Shown here in pieces: positions 10,899-21,005 of a stretch of DNA of 64,000 bases. The notes under the pieces were generated by a model. That model did no database searches and was not told the origin of the DNA. It saw only the letters and a list, made by a program, of their open reading frames with translations. This DNA is from Entoloma clypeatum (lineage: Eukaryota; Basidiomycota; Agaricomycetes; Agaricales; Entolomataceae): positions 4,402,001 to 4,466,000 of the forward strand of contig OY751490.1 of assembly GCA_963565915.1 (NCBI GenBank). The letters are read 5' to 3'. Made by a program: the position numbers and the translations under genes. How positions within the stretch are numbered: position 1 is the stretch's first letter; each line of letters begins with the position of its first letter.

Positions 10899-11200
10899 CT
10901 ACTGGGTTTTGGCCTTTTTGGCTGGCGGACCATCATCCTCCGACTCATCCTCCGGTTCTCCCTCCACCTCCTCTTTCTCCGCTTGCAGTTCAGCAAGCTC
11001 CCCATCCGCCAACCCCTCAACCTCCCTCTCAACCTTTGCCTCATCCTCTTCCTCTCCTTCTTCCTCTTCTCCGTCCTCCGTATCCAACTCCAGAGCCGCC
11101 GCCTCCAGCAGGAAGTTCCGGTAGGCAAGGTGGTTGTTTAAGATCTGCAGCTGCCGGAGCAGCGCCCAACCGACCCTCGCCGACCACTCCTCCTTCTCCT

Positions 11201-11510
11201 TGTTGAAGTTCCACCTGGGCGCTAGCCACAGGTGTACTGAGCAACATAGCTACAGTGGAAGTACTCTACGATACCGCTATGGTCACTTACATGGTTTGGA
11301 GGGGGTAAGGCTAGTGAGAGCGGTTGAGGCTGGTGAGAGCGATGGAGCTGGTTAAGAGTCAAGAGACAACTTGTTGATATTGACAGTTTCCTGGTCTTAT
11401 ATAACGTACTACTGTTTGTACCAACCAAATAAGTATGTAATCGAAGATGTGTAAAGGTCACATGATATAATCTAATCTAATCTAATCTATGTGATGGAAA
11501 AGTTTCAACA
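11201..11510 (-). repeat. 3' LTR of copia D
   Basis: 310 bp; on the plus strand it begins TGTTGAAG and ends TTCAACA. A (TCTAA)n run lies near its end at 11470-11490. The purine tract ATGGGGGGA (minus strand, 11511-11519) abuts it as polypurine tract. Confidence 0.92.
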
Positions 11511-11575
11511 TCCCCCCATATTTAGTACATACTTCTAAATACATCTTACTTTTTCCCATATAGGTACTCTTTCGT

Positions 11576-12496
11576 CTAGTTTTTAAGTAATCCGAAGTAT
11601 GGGATAAACTTGCTAAAGAGGACTTTCCCCAGATTCTTAGTTAAAAGGTCTGCAGGGTTATTCACTCCTTCAATGAATTCGACCGTAATGATGCCTTCGG
11701 ATACTTTTTCTCTGACGAAGTGGAATCGCACGTCAATGTGCTTGGACCGCTTTTCAGTTACAGGGTTGGATGCGATAAAGACAGAGCCATTGTTATCTCC
11801 ATAGATCGGGACTGATCCGATCTGCATCCCAAGTTCGGCAAGCATGCTTCTAAGCCATGTCACTGCGCGACTGCAATCTGATAGCGCCATGTATTCTGCT
11901 TCCGTGGAAGAGAGGGCAATGGTTTTTTGCGCCGATGAAACCCAGGTTACTGCTCCAGATGCCAGCGATATGAAGTAACCAGTGGTGGACTTCCTGGTGT
12001 TTTCGTCTGACGCCCAATCGGAGTCTGTGAATGCGTAGATTCCTTTCCCAGAATCACCATCGTACATGATCGCGTAATTTTTTGTTGCCTTCAAATACCT
12101 GCAAATATCCCTTGCCACTTCTAAATGGCGTTTGGTAGGGTTTGCGGAAAATTGGGACATTTTAATTACGGCGAAACAAATGTCGGGTCTTGTCCCGATC
12201 ATTAAGTACAATAATGATCCGATGACGGATTGGTACTTGGATCTGAGTTCCGCATTGGGTTCATCTTCAGATTTCATGGGTTTGTAGCCCGTTGGGAGTG
12301 GGGTATGGGTGGCATTAGATTCGCTCATCCCCATGCGTGCGAGAATTTTCTCAAGGTAGGGTACTTGATCAATGAAGATTTTCTTCCCACGTTGCCTTAT
12401 TTGGATAGAGAGAAATTCTTTTGGTTCCCCATCAGGGACTAGGTGGCCTAGGTCCCTACATTCCCATGTTGTCATGAAGGCCTTCTTTTTTTTTTC

Positions 12497-12527
<31 letters not shown>

Positions 12528-15500
12528 ATGTAGCCCTCAGGCTGTCGCATGTAAATTACCTCACAGAGTGTTCCATAGAGGAAGGCTGCTGAGACGTCCA
12601 AGAGTGTCATGAACCACCCTTCAAGGGCTGTCAATGCCAGAATTAATCGGACGGTCTCGTATCTCACTACTGGTGAGAAGATCTGATCGAAGTCAATCCC
12701 TTCTACCTGTGAGAAACCTTTTGCAACAAGGCGCGCTTTCAAACGCCCGTCGGATTTTTCGTTGTAAACCCATTTGTTCCTTAGAGCTTTCCTCCCTGTA
12801 GGTAGGGGTACTAACTCCGTGATCACCCCGCGGCTTTTGAGCATGTCTAGCTCTTTTCGTTCTGCCGCATACCAATCTTCTTTGTTCGGAAGAGAGTATA
12901 TGTCTTTGTGTGACATTTCGATGATGCCTACTTGGATGGAGATTGCCTCCATCAGGAGATCGTTCATCCATGCCGTTTGACCGCCCAATCTACGTCTTTG
13001 ATCCATTTTTTCAAGATCAGAAGCAGGGGTGTCTTCCCCATAGATGCTGTCTGGCATTCTCCGAACTCGTCGTTCCCTGATCGGTCGATCTGGTACTTGC
13101 TTGGGCTCTGGAGTGGGTACTCGTGGCTCGTCATCGGGCTCGCTACGCAGCAAATCATTGTCTGATTCAGGGTGATCCTGTCCAGTGGGAACAGGGTCGT
13201 GAGGTTTTTTGAAATGACTGTCATTGTCATCGTTTCCGGGGATGAGGTCCTCAAACTCATCAGCCGGTTCTGGGTTTTCCATTTCTGGATGGTTTTCTGG
13301 CAAAGGGTCGATGTGGCATCTTGGGTACTTGCTTTCATCAAAGATAGCTTTCCCACCCATGAAAATTGTATTAGTCTCAGGATCCATGAATCGGTATCCT
13401 TTGACCCCTGGCTTTGATCCGAGATAAATCATCAATCGAGATCTAGACTCCAGGGAATTTCTACGTTTTTCCTTTGGGATATATACATATGCCTGACATC
13501 CGAAGACTCTGATGCTTGACATATCAGGGATCTCATTAGTCACCCTGAAGTAAGGGGTATTCCATTCGAGACGCTGCATGGGGGTTCTGTTGTAGAGAAA
13601 AGCTGCATGTTCCAAACAGAATTCCCACCACATAGGGGGTAAGCACGCGTCGAAGCGCAAGGCCTGAGATTTTTCCCACAGAGTTCGATTTATCCGTTCT
13701 GCTCTACCGTTCTGCTGGTGCTGATATGGGAGCGTGACATCAATCAGAATTCCATGATCGTCAAGTACATCCTTGTATTCGTTGAACTCTCCACCTCCAT
13801 CAACTCGCCATTTCTTAGGAGTGGCGGCAAATTGATTCTGGATCATCACAAGGAATTGTCGTAGTGCCGTGACGGCATCCGACTTCTTCCTAAGCAAGAC
13901 GACCCAGACGTGGGATGAAAAGTCGTCCAAAAATGTAAGGAAATATTTATATTTGTGGTATGATGCCGTGGATATCTGTTTGAGATCGGAATGGATCAGA
14001 TCAAAGGTTTTTGTTGCCCTTGTCATCGAATTGGGATATGACTGATTCGGCATTTTCCCTTTGAGGCACCCTGTGCAATTTTCCTGTGATTTCTCACGTA
14101 CTAGTGTCTCAGGTACCCCTTTGGTACTGGTGGGAATCTTTCGGAGTGCTTGATCATTTGGGTGACCAAGGCGCTTGTGCCATGTTTCGACAGTGATTTC
14201 GCTTGAGATCGCATGGATCTGATCATAGCGTATTTCAGTGTCTAACCAGTAAATGGTTTGACCAAGGATGTGGGGCGAGAACTGGATTTTGCTCAGCCCT
14301 TTGGAGATGTTGATTTCTCCACAAGTCCCGTCTACTTTGTAACCATGGTTAAGGAAGACGCCTAGGGACAATAGGCGTGTGTCCATGTCCGGGATGTAGA
14401 ACACCGGTCTGAGAAGGTGGGTTTTAACTTCCCCATTTAGGGTGTGCCGTACTGGAACGGCCCCAACTCCGAGTATTTCCAGTTTCTTCCCTTTGGCTGC
14501 AGTTTGGACAAATCGCTTGACCGTGAGAGGTCTATAATATGCAAAGTCCTTAAACTCATAGGTGAAGTGTAAAGAGGCGCCGGAGTCTAATATCCATTGT
14601 GCGCGTTCTTTTTCCTTACAATGTGTACAAGAGGCGAAATGTTTAATATATTTTTTATGTAGATCACTGCTAATGTGATCTACGCACTCTGTACTGGTAC
14701 TGGCTAATATATTATACGTCTGTTGAGAGGTATTATTAGCATTCCACAATTGATAAGGTTCAAGAAAGGGTTTTGACGAACCGTCAAGTTCTATCTCATC
14801 CTCAAACACATCCGGCCCCATCCGTTCCTGGTCGATGTCCATCATCTTCAGCGATTCTTCTATCGACGGGGCCACGCGACGCTGTTTAGCCGGCCTTTCG
14901 TCGATGTCAGGAATGATGGTATCTAAGATACGGAGGTTTGACCCAGAGGGTTGAGCACCGATTTCTCGGGCAAGTCTTCGCACCCTCTCGTTCTTTTTCC
15001 ACACAGATGGCTTTCCAGAGGGAAGCCCGGTGTACTGAGAAGGAGGCGGGTTCATGCGTTGCAGGAGTGACTGCATTTTCTCTGACTCAGGTTGCGCGGT
15101 ACTCGTAGTTTTCCCGCGGCCCGTTACAGTGGTGAAGGTAGGTGCATGATGAGGAGGGAGAGGGCAAGGGGCACGTTGACGAGGAGGAAGGGGACAAGGA
15201 GCAGGACGACGAGGGGGCTGCTCAATGGCCGGAGCGATGAATTCAACCATCTCCTCGGCGCAGTCGGACTCGTTGTCCGCGTTGTTGGCGCGTTTCTTCT
15301 GGTTGCGCCAGCGTCCCTTTCCCTTCTTCTTTTCAGAAGCGGTACTCGGGTTGGTCAAGTTAGTCTGCTCATCAGTGTTGTTTCGCGAGGTACTCAGCAC
15401 TGTCTGCTTTTCCCATTTGGGGTCTTGCCCCTTTCGCTTGGTCCCGGAGATTTTCCGGGCCTGCTCGTTGGATGCCCGAGTAGACCCAATCGCATACTTG

Positions 15501-16174
15501 CGCCTGTACTCCGATATGATGCTGTCGGCGACGGCCTGCCATGTGAAGTCATCGGCGTCGTAGACCTGGAAGAGGGCGGTGGAGAGAGACGACCAAGCGT
15601 CAGGAATGGTGCTTGCCAGGATCATAGCCTGCATCAGATCAGGCACGACGAACTTCGCATCGCTGAGGCAAGCGAAGAATGACCCGAGGCGCTCGATTTC
15701 CGGTACGGGGTCGCAACCCGACAGCTTGAAAGAGGCAGCGGCCTTGAAGTCGCCAAATATGGTGGCGGGGGAGATCTTCGAATATGCGTCCTTCAACGAC
15801 GTCCAGGCTTCTTTTGAGGTTGAGGCGTCCTTGATGTGCCTCCTGATAGCCTCGGAGACTTTGAGACGGATGGAACCCAGAGCCATGTTGTTGTCTCTGA
15901 TCCAGGCCTTCTTTTCTTTGGCAAAGGCGGGATGGTCGACAGTGATAGTGACCGCCGGAGGTTGAGTCGCAGATGTTGCAGATGTCGAAGTGGCGGAGGC
16001 AGGGGTGGAGACCGTGACCGTAAAGTCCTTGATGTCGGGGCGCTCAATGTCGCCGGATACGAGGCGCCAGACTCCTTGATGGAGAAGGTACGACTTCATT
16101 TTTTCCGCCCAACTCTGGTAGTCGATGCCGTCGAAGATGGCGATGGAGTCGAGGGCGGAGCGAGAGGTAGACAT
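11576..16174 (-). CDS. Copia D gag-pol polyprotein, RT active site missing
   Basis: One open frame of 1532 codons. Residues about 1-300 are a copia-type gag (SWAEKMKSYL near the start). The protease motif LDSGAS is at about residue 530. The gag-pre-integrase region follows (HKRLGH near 663, then CTGC), and the DDE integrase core includes LIHSDLKQ and the GGGEF segment. RT begins near residue 1130 (ARLVAKGFSQVEGIDF), and RNase H near 1385 has TDSDWASD. Between PEGYIVK and the region around CRDLG a lysine run replaces about 85 residues that the related element E has, including the YVDD catalytic box. The frame stays open, but the RT should be dead. The start MSTSRS is preferred because element E gag starts alike (MSSNSK). 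Any mobilisation would need RT supplied in trans. Confidence 0.88.
12483..12524 (-). repeat. A-rich tract replacing the RT catalytic core of D
   Basis: On the minus strand this is about 40 nt of nearly pure A, read as lysines. It stands where copia RT normally has its central palm region. It could be a genuine deletion with an A-rich filler, or an assembly or homopolymer artefact. Confidence 0.7.
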
Positions 16175-16522
16175 TGTAGATGAATCTAAAAAGGGTTCCC
16201 AATCAGTGATGTGTTATGAATATGATTCAAGAAAACAATTAAATGATTCCTTATGACATATTCCCTTTAGGAATAGTGGTCACGGGAAAACCCTTTATAT
16301 GTCAGAAACGTATAAGGTGCGATCAACGTTTCCACATGGAGTGTACTAGGTCAATCCCCTTAGGGACGTCTCATGACAGGTACTTGTCGTAATGACGTTC
16401 CCAGGTTCATATGTGAAGAAGTAAGACTCAGAACCTAGATCTTTCGATCGGTTCTTCGCCAACCAGGGTAGAGTGGGCAGGTACTTGCTGTTGCCAGCGT
16501 TTCCCAAGTCCCTCTGCTATCC
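16175..16522 (-). other. 5' leader of copia D
   Basis: About 350 nt between the primer binding site and gag with no convincing ORF. Just upstream of the gag ATG is a splice-acceptor-like pyrimidine run ending TTTTAG. Confidence 0.5.
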
Positions 16523-16535
16523 GGGGCCCATAACC
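16523..16535 (-). other. Primer binding site of copia D (half-tRNA iMet type)
   Basis: Immediately inside the 5' LTR the minus strand reads GGTTATGGGCCCC. This matches the primer site of Drosophila copia, which uses the 5' half of initiator tRNA-Met cut in the anticodon loop. Element E has the same 13 bases at the same place. Confidence 0.75.
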
Positions 16536-16845
16536 TGTTGAAGTTCCACCTGGGCGCTAGCCACAGGTGTACTGAGCAACATAGCTACAGTGGAAGTACT
16601 CTACGATACCGCTATGGTCACTTACATGGTTTGGAGGGGGTAAGGCTAGTGAGAGCGGTTGAGGCTGGTGAGAGCGATGGAGCTGGTTAAGAGTCAAGAG
16701 ACAACTTGTTGATATTGACAGTTTCCTGGTCTTATATACCGTACTACTGTTTGTACCAACCAAATAAGTATGTAATTGAAGATGTGTAAAGGTCACATGA
16801 TATAATCTAATCTAATCTAATCTATGTGATGGAAAAGTTTCAACA
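16536..16845 (-). repeat. 5' LTR of copia D
   Basis: 310 bp, matching 11201-11510 with two visible substitutions. A TATA-like TATATAAG (minus strand) lies near 16732-16739, the probable core promoter. Confidence 0.92.
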
Positions 16846-17344
16846 CTCCTCCTTCTCCTCCCAGAGCTCCCAGAGCTCCTCCGCGACGGCCTCCTCCGTC
16901 TTCCCCCATTTCCGCTTCGCCCGCATCTCGCCGGGCTTCAGGCAAACCCGTTTGCCGTCTTTACACCGCTGGCATGTGGTGCCCTTCCCCTGCCTAAGGA
17001 GACTGTCAGTAAGAAAAAGAAGATGGGAAAGCGGGTACTCACAGCGCCCACTTGCATTCCACCTTCGCCTGCGCACAGGCCTGACACGCCTCCCCCCGGA
17101 CCTCCGACTCCTCTGCTCCGCTCTCCGCCCTCTGTTTCCCCATCTTCTTCGCCCTCTTCTTCTCCGCCTCTGCCCTCTTCTTTGCCTCTGCCTCCCTCGC
17201 CCTCCTCTGGGCCTCGGCCTTCTTCCTTGCCTCTGCCTCCTCCTTCTCCTTGCGTACCTGTGCCAGACGGCGCAGGAGCTCCTCTTCGGAGTCATCGAGG
17301 TTGGCGCTGGAGCGCGCGGGTTGTGTGTTTGAGTCTTGGGGCAT

Positions 17345-17463
17345 GTTGGTGGTAACTGGAAGAAAACCCTTGGGCCGCTCATCTCCGTTAAATAACCGAG
17401 ACCACATGACCTTGTTTATTTTCTCATGGTCTTCCATGGGTGTCAGACCTAAGAGGGGAATAC
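17345..17463. other. Upstream region of the antisense gene and gypsy C polypurine tract
   Basis: About 120 bp between the antisense start codon and the 3' LTR. It ends in AAGAGGGGAA (about 17452-17461), a purine tract two bases from the LTR. Any promoter of the antisense gene must lie here or in the 3' LTR. Confidence 0.6.
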
Positions 17464-18176
17464 TGTTATATCCGTCTCCGAATCTCCGATCCACTCCGAT
17501 CATCCTCCGACATTCCAGACATCTGTTATCTCCGCATCTCCGCACGTTGCCATCGTGCATTTCATATTCATAACTCCATGCCTTTATGAATTTCATATTC
17601 ATATTCCCATTTACTTATGCATCGCCTTTTCCACATGGTCCATTGACCGACATCTCCGATGTTCGTTACAGTCGCTGGCAACTTACACCACAACTCCGGA
17701 CCTACTCCAACCATCTCCGTAAAGTAATCACATTTAGGTATTTAAGCTCGTACCATACCTGTAGTTCCTCAGTTCGAATGTCAACAAAGTTCACTCCTCT
17801 ACTCCCCGTTCATGCCAGAGATCCTCGCCGTGGTACAATACGCCGACGACATCCTCATCTACTGCTCTTCCTCCATCATTACCCTTCGACGAGCTCAGTA
17901 CTGTGTCCGAGTCACAACTCCGACGTTGTCCGACCACTTCCACGTCAACGTGTCTCTCACCGAGATCTCTCCGAGGACCTCCGCACCTCCGACCTCTCCT
18001 CCGACCTCCTGAAATTGGGACACCTTATCCAACAAACGGCGGCGCAACACATACATTGAAGCCATGTCCCTCCCCTTCGTTGTTCCTCCACATTTCCGGA
18101 GTTCCGCTCCGGTCTCAGTCCTATGTCCGACCTCCAACGGACTCCGACGAAGCTCCGATGTTTCACCTACTTAACA
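17464..18176 (+). repeat. 3' LTR of gypsy C
   Basis: 713 bp, the same length as the 5' LTR at 5240-5952, with the same TGTTA...TAACA ends and many scattered transitions. It repeats the YADD-containing leader ORF at 17812-18012. It is followed by the right TSD TGTCG (18177-18181). Confidence 0.9.
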
Positions 18177-19438
18177 TGTCGCGCAATTACTGGTGGCCAC
18201 ACATGTCTCGTTTAATAGGTCAATATTGCAAGACATGCGACCCATGCCTCCGCACCAAGGTCTGACACACTCCGCCCTCCGTAGAGCTCAATCCACTACT
18301 GGTCCCCACGGAGCAATGGCAAGTAACCAGTGTTGACTTCATTACTGAACTATCAGAAGCCCACGGCTACGACGCTATCATGGTCATAGTGGACTCAGTA
18401 GGGAAGCGGGGACACTTCATCCTGATGCACGCCGACATCTCCGCACTCAGGACTGCATGCTCCTATGTTCAAAATGTCTGGAAACTCCATGGACTACTGG
18501 AGGCCATTGTCTCCGACCGAGGACCACAGTTTGTTGCCAAGTTCACGCACGAACTATACAGGCTGCTTAACATTAAGGTTGCTGCCTCGACAGCCTACCA
18601 TCCGCAGTCGGACAGACAGACGGAGCGGGTCAATCAAGGATTGGAACAATACCTTCGCCTATTTGTCAATGAATGTCAAGACAATTGGGACGAATGGCTT
18701 CCGATGGCTGAATTTGCATACAACAACCATGTTCACGCATCGACATGTCAAACTCCATTCTACATTGACACCGGCCGCCATCCGCACATGGGATTTGAAC
18801 CTCGCGAGAAGCGGACAGAGATCGAGGTGGTAGCGGATTTCAGCCAGCGGATGAAGTCTGCTCTAGAGGAGGCTCGCGCAGCACTGACAAAGGCAAAAGA
18901 CAACATGGCGTGATACTACAACCAGCAGCAGAGCACCACTCCAACATTCCGCCCGGGTGACAAGGTCTTTTTAGACTCATCAGACCTCAAAACCACCCGA
19001 CCCACAAAAAAACTTGCACATCAATATGTAGGCCCTTTCCCAGTGGTCCGACCTGTCGGAACACATGCCTACGAACTTCGCCTTCCCCCTTCCATGTCCC
19101 GTGTTCACCCAGTATTCCATGTTGTCAAACTTTCACTAGTTCCCGATGACCCTTTCCGACGCCAAGTCTGCTCTCCTCCGCCTCCGACGGTAGTCGGAGA
19201 AGAATTGGAGTACGATGTTGAAAACCTCTTGGACAGCCGACTGCATCGAGGCAAGCTTCAATTCTTGGTCAAATGGAAGGGATATGGCTACGAAGAGAAT
19301 TCCTGGGAAGCAGAAGACAATGTCCACGCTCCGCGCCTAGTCCGCGACTTCTACCGATGTCATCTGGGAGCTCCGCGGTGGATTGCCGCCGCGATATTCA
19401 ACTCGTTTTGCCTGACACGTCAAGACGCCATGCCTTGA
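18177..19438 (+). pseudogene. Gypsy B pol, right part: integrase and chromodomain
   Basis: The frame resumes with RNYWWPHMS and the CC half of the integrase zinc-binding site (CKTCDPC). The DDE core follows (VDFITEL near 18332, SDRGPQF near 18511), and the chromodomain (FLVKWKGYGY) lies near 19260-19350. TGA stops occur at 18263 and 18911. At both, copy A has CGA, so the C-to-T change is directly visible. Other differences from A are mostly CG to TG or CG to CA. This copy keeps the 5 bp lost in A near 4175, so its chromodomain is in frame. Confidence 0.88.
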
Positions 19439-19449
19439 AGGGGGGGTGA

Positions 19450-19818
19450 TGTAAGGGCAACCACTTTCACTTTTCACTTTTCCTTTCCTTTCTTCCTTTC
19501 CTTTCTATTCCACCATCTCCGATGTCCTCCGATCGCTGTCTCCGACATCTTATCCACCTCTCCGCATCCAACAACTCCGCCCCCATCCACTACTCCGCAT
19601 GTCGGATCGCAGGTACTATCATTCATCTTGTTTCCATTCATCCTTCATCACTACTCCCAATCATTGCTCATCATTCATGTGTCTCATTTTATCTCTTATT
19701 TCATATCTCATTTTACTATTTATCTCGCTAGCTTGCAGGGGAATCCTTAGAACTTTCTCTTCGGATCTCCCTTGCAAGTATCTGAGTTCGAGTCTTGGAT
19801 CGTAAGGTCGCCCTTACA
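19450..19818 (+). repeat. 3' LTR of gypsy B (369 bp)
   Basis: Begins TGTAAGGGC, ends GCCCTTACA, and is preceded by the family's G-rich polypurine tract. Its right edge abuts coding-like sequence of the DUF6698 gene, so the first flanking bases (GGTGT) should be the right TSD. Confidence 0.9.
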
Positions 19819-21005
19819 GGTGTGTTCATTCTTCTTGGGTCGAATGAGATCATCAAAAAAGTCATCAAAAAAGTCTTCACCATTGGTTGGGACGAGCATG
19901 GCATCATCGCCGCCGATAGACATATTGTCATAACTAAAAACTTCACCATGGCCACTTTGGATAGTTAGATCGGCTCGAGCAGTTTCTGTGTTGAGATACA
20001 GTCCATTGTCCTTGACAGTTGCATTGAGTATTTCATGTGTCGACCCAGAACCCCCACGGACACCCTGGGATACTGGCTCCATTCCAAATATTTCACTAAA
20101 AGGGATGAACCATGCTCATTAGTATGGGAATGCCGATAACCACCAGATGTACTTGTTCCACCATGTCAGTGTCTCCTTGACCCACTCATAGTCAACAGGG
20201 AGTCTGCTTAGTTGCTCAGGATCACTGTCAGGATTGGGATCATTATCGTCATCCTTGTCGTGGCCGCCTCCTTCGTAGCCAATCCCAAAGGTTTGCATCA
20301 GTGCAATGTAAAAGTTCTTTGTGTTCCAGTTTCTGTCTTGCTCACGCCAATCATCACCAGCACATAGAGCCCAGCACATCTGGGGTTAGGGGTTAGTCTC
20401 GGCATTGAAGGGATGAATTCCTTACCTGGGTTGCAGCATACACAATTGAACCCGGGGTTACCTTTTTCATTCCTTCTTTCTTTGCTTGGCCAGTCTTTGC
20501 TCCTTGTCCTCGTTTGTCCAAGTGAGCTGATTGTGGTCCTGTAAAGATGTGTTTCCAGAACTTTGACAAGGCTTCAGTCACAAGGGATTATCAGATTGGA
20601 TTCGCATACCTGTACAAGAAGAGGGCTGCGTAGAAGACCTAGCAATTGATCCTCTCCATCGTAAACATCCAGATCGTAAAGACATGCCAGAAAGTCATAG
20701 CTGCCGACAATGATTTTGCCACTCAAGATATGGTGACAGAACCTATGAAAGAGAGTTAGACAGAATATAAATATCAATATAACATGCTTCTCGGGGTTCC
20801 AGTCAAATTCATCCAGGTGGTCAACTGGGCAAAGGAGATGCACCAAAACATGGTGATGGAATCCCCACATGCTGACCTTGTCATGAGATGGGACAGTGGG
20901 AATGAGATGTCCTTCCTCTAGAGCTACGAGTCCAAGGGCAGGCTCAAGCAGCTTGTTGCTATCATCTGAGCGCGCATTCCGAGAACCCATCGTCAGCTGC
21001 CTAGA
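19819..21005 (-). pseudogene. DUF6698-family protein gene, 3' end cut by gypsy B
   Basis: Minus-strand exons carry features I recognise from DUF6698, a large uncharacterised family in mushroom genomes: WGFHHHVL, LLRSPLLVQ, WKHIFTGPQSA, SIVYAATQ and a late TWWNKYIW. Introns are 20572-20609 (38 nt), 20380-20425 (46 nt), one near 20740-20785, and one at about 20095-20139 that has a perfect TACTAAT branch site. The last exon (about 20094 down) reads an acidic tail with EDFFDDFFDDL straight into the LTR of gypsy B at 19818. The true C-terminus is therefore displaced to the far side of the nest, outside the window. The first exon begins after an acceptor near 21003; further 5' exons up to about 21370 are likely but unresolved. 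Function unknown. Confidence 0.65.

Larger units (their letters stand above)
11201..16845 (-). mobile_element. Ty1/copia element D
   Basis: A complete 5645-bp element on the minus strand with 310-bp LTRs and TSD CTCCT (11196-11200, 16846-16850), inserted in the antisense gene of gypsy C. The LTRs are nearly identical (I see two differences), so it is recent. Gag-pol is one open frame, but the RT active-site region is replaced by an A-rich tract, so it is not expected to be autonomous. Confidence 0.95.
10899..17344 (-). pseudogene. Antisense Zn2Cys6-type gene of gypsy C, split by copia D
   Basis: On the minus strand the frame starts at ATG 17342-17344. Exon 1 is 17043-17344, a 49-nt GT-AG intron is 16994-17042, and exon 2 runs from 16993 until copia D interrupts it at 16846. 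It resumes at 11200 in the same frame once one 5-bp TSD is discounted, and stops at TAG 10899-10901, giving about 249 residues. The N-terminal half is a charged K/E/A/R coiled coil. It is followed by six cysteines spaced C-x2-C-x6-C-x10-C-x2-C-x6-C, the binuclear zinc cluster of fungal GAL4-type transcription factors, with the intron between the two triplets. The C-terminus is strongly acidic and ends in a basic PAKKAKTQ, a possible nuclear signal. It lies between pol and the 3' LTR, opposite to transcription of the element. Role unknown; a DNA-binding regulator is inference. Confidence 0.7.
5240..18176 (+). mobile_element. Ty3/gypsy element C (interrupted by copia D)
   Basis: A full-length LTR retrotransposon with 713-bp LTRs at 5240-5952 and 17464-18176 (TGTTA...TAACA ends) and TSD TGTCG at 5235-5239 and 18177-18181. 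Removing copia D (11201-16845 plus one TSD) leaves an element of about 7.3 kb. The order is LTR, gag, protease, RT, RNase H, integrase, chromodomain, then about 1 kb holding an antisense gene, then a polypurine tract and LTR. The two LTRs differ at many positions and the genes carry several stops, so this insertion is older than D or E. Family 1 (A/B) lacks the extra antisense module. Confidence 0.92.

Noticed and set aside
11222..11461. 79-codon minus-strand frame in the copia D LTR (also 16557-16796)
   Set aside because: Part of the LTR; it has no recognisable motif and is short enough to be chance.
15092..15682. 196-codon plus-strand frame inside copia D
   Set aside because: It is a shadow of the gag region on the opposite strand, with no motif or promoter of its own.
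17039..17602. 187-codon frame as the start of the antisense gene
   Set aside because: The upstream part reads backwards through the 3' LTR of gypsy C; the start at 17342-17344 avoids it and gives the same downstream protein.
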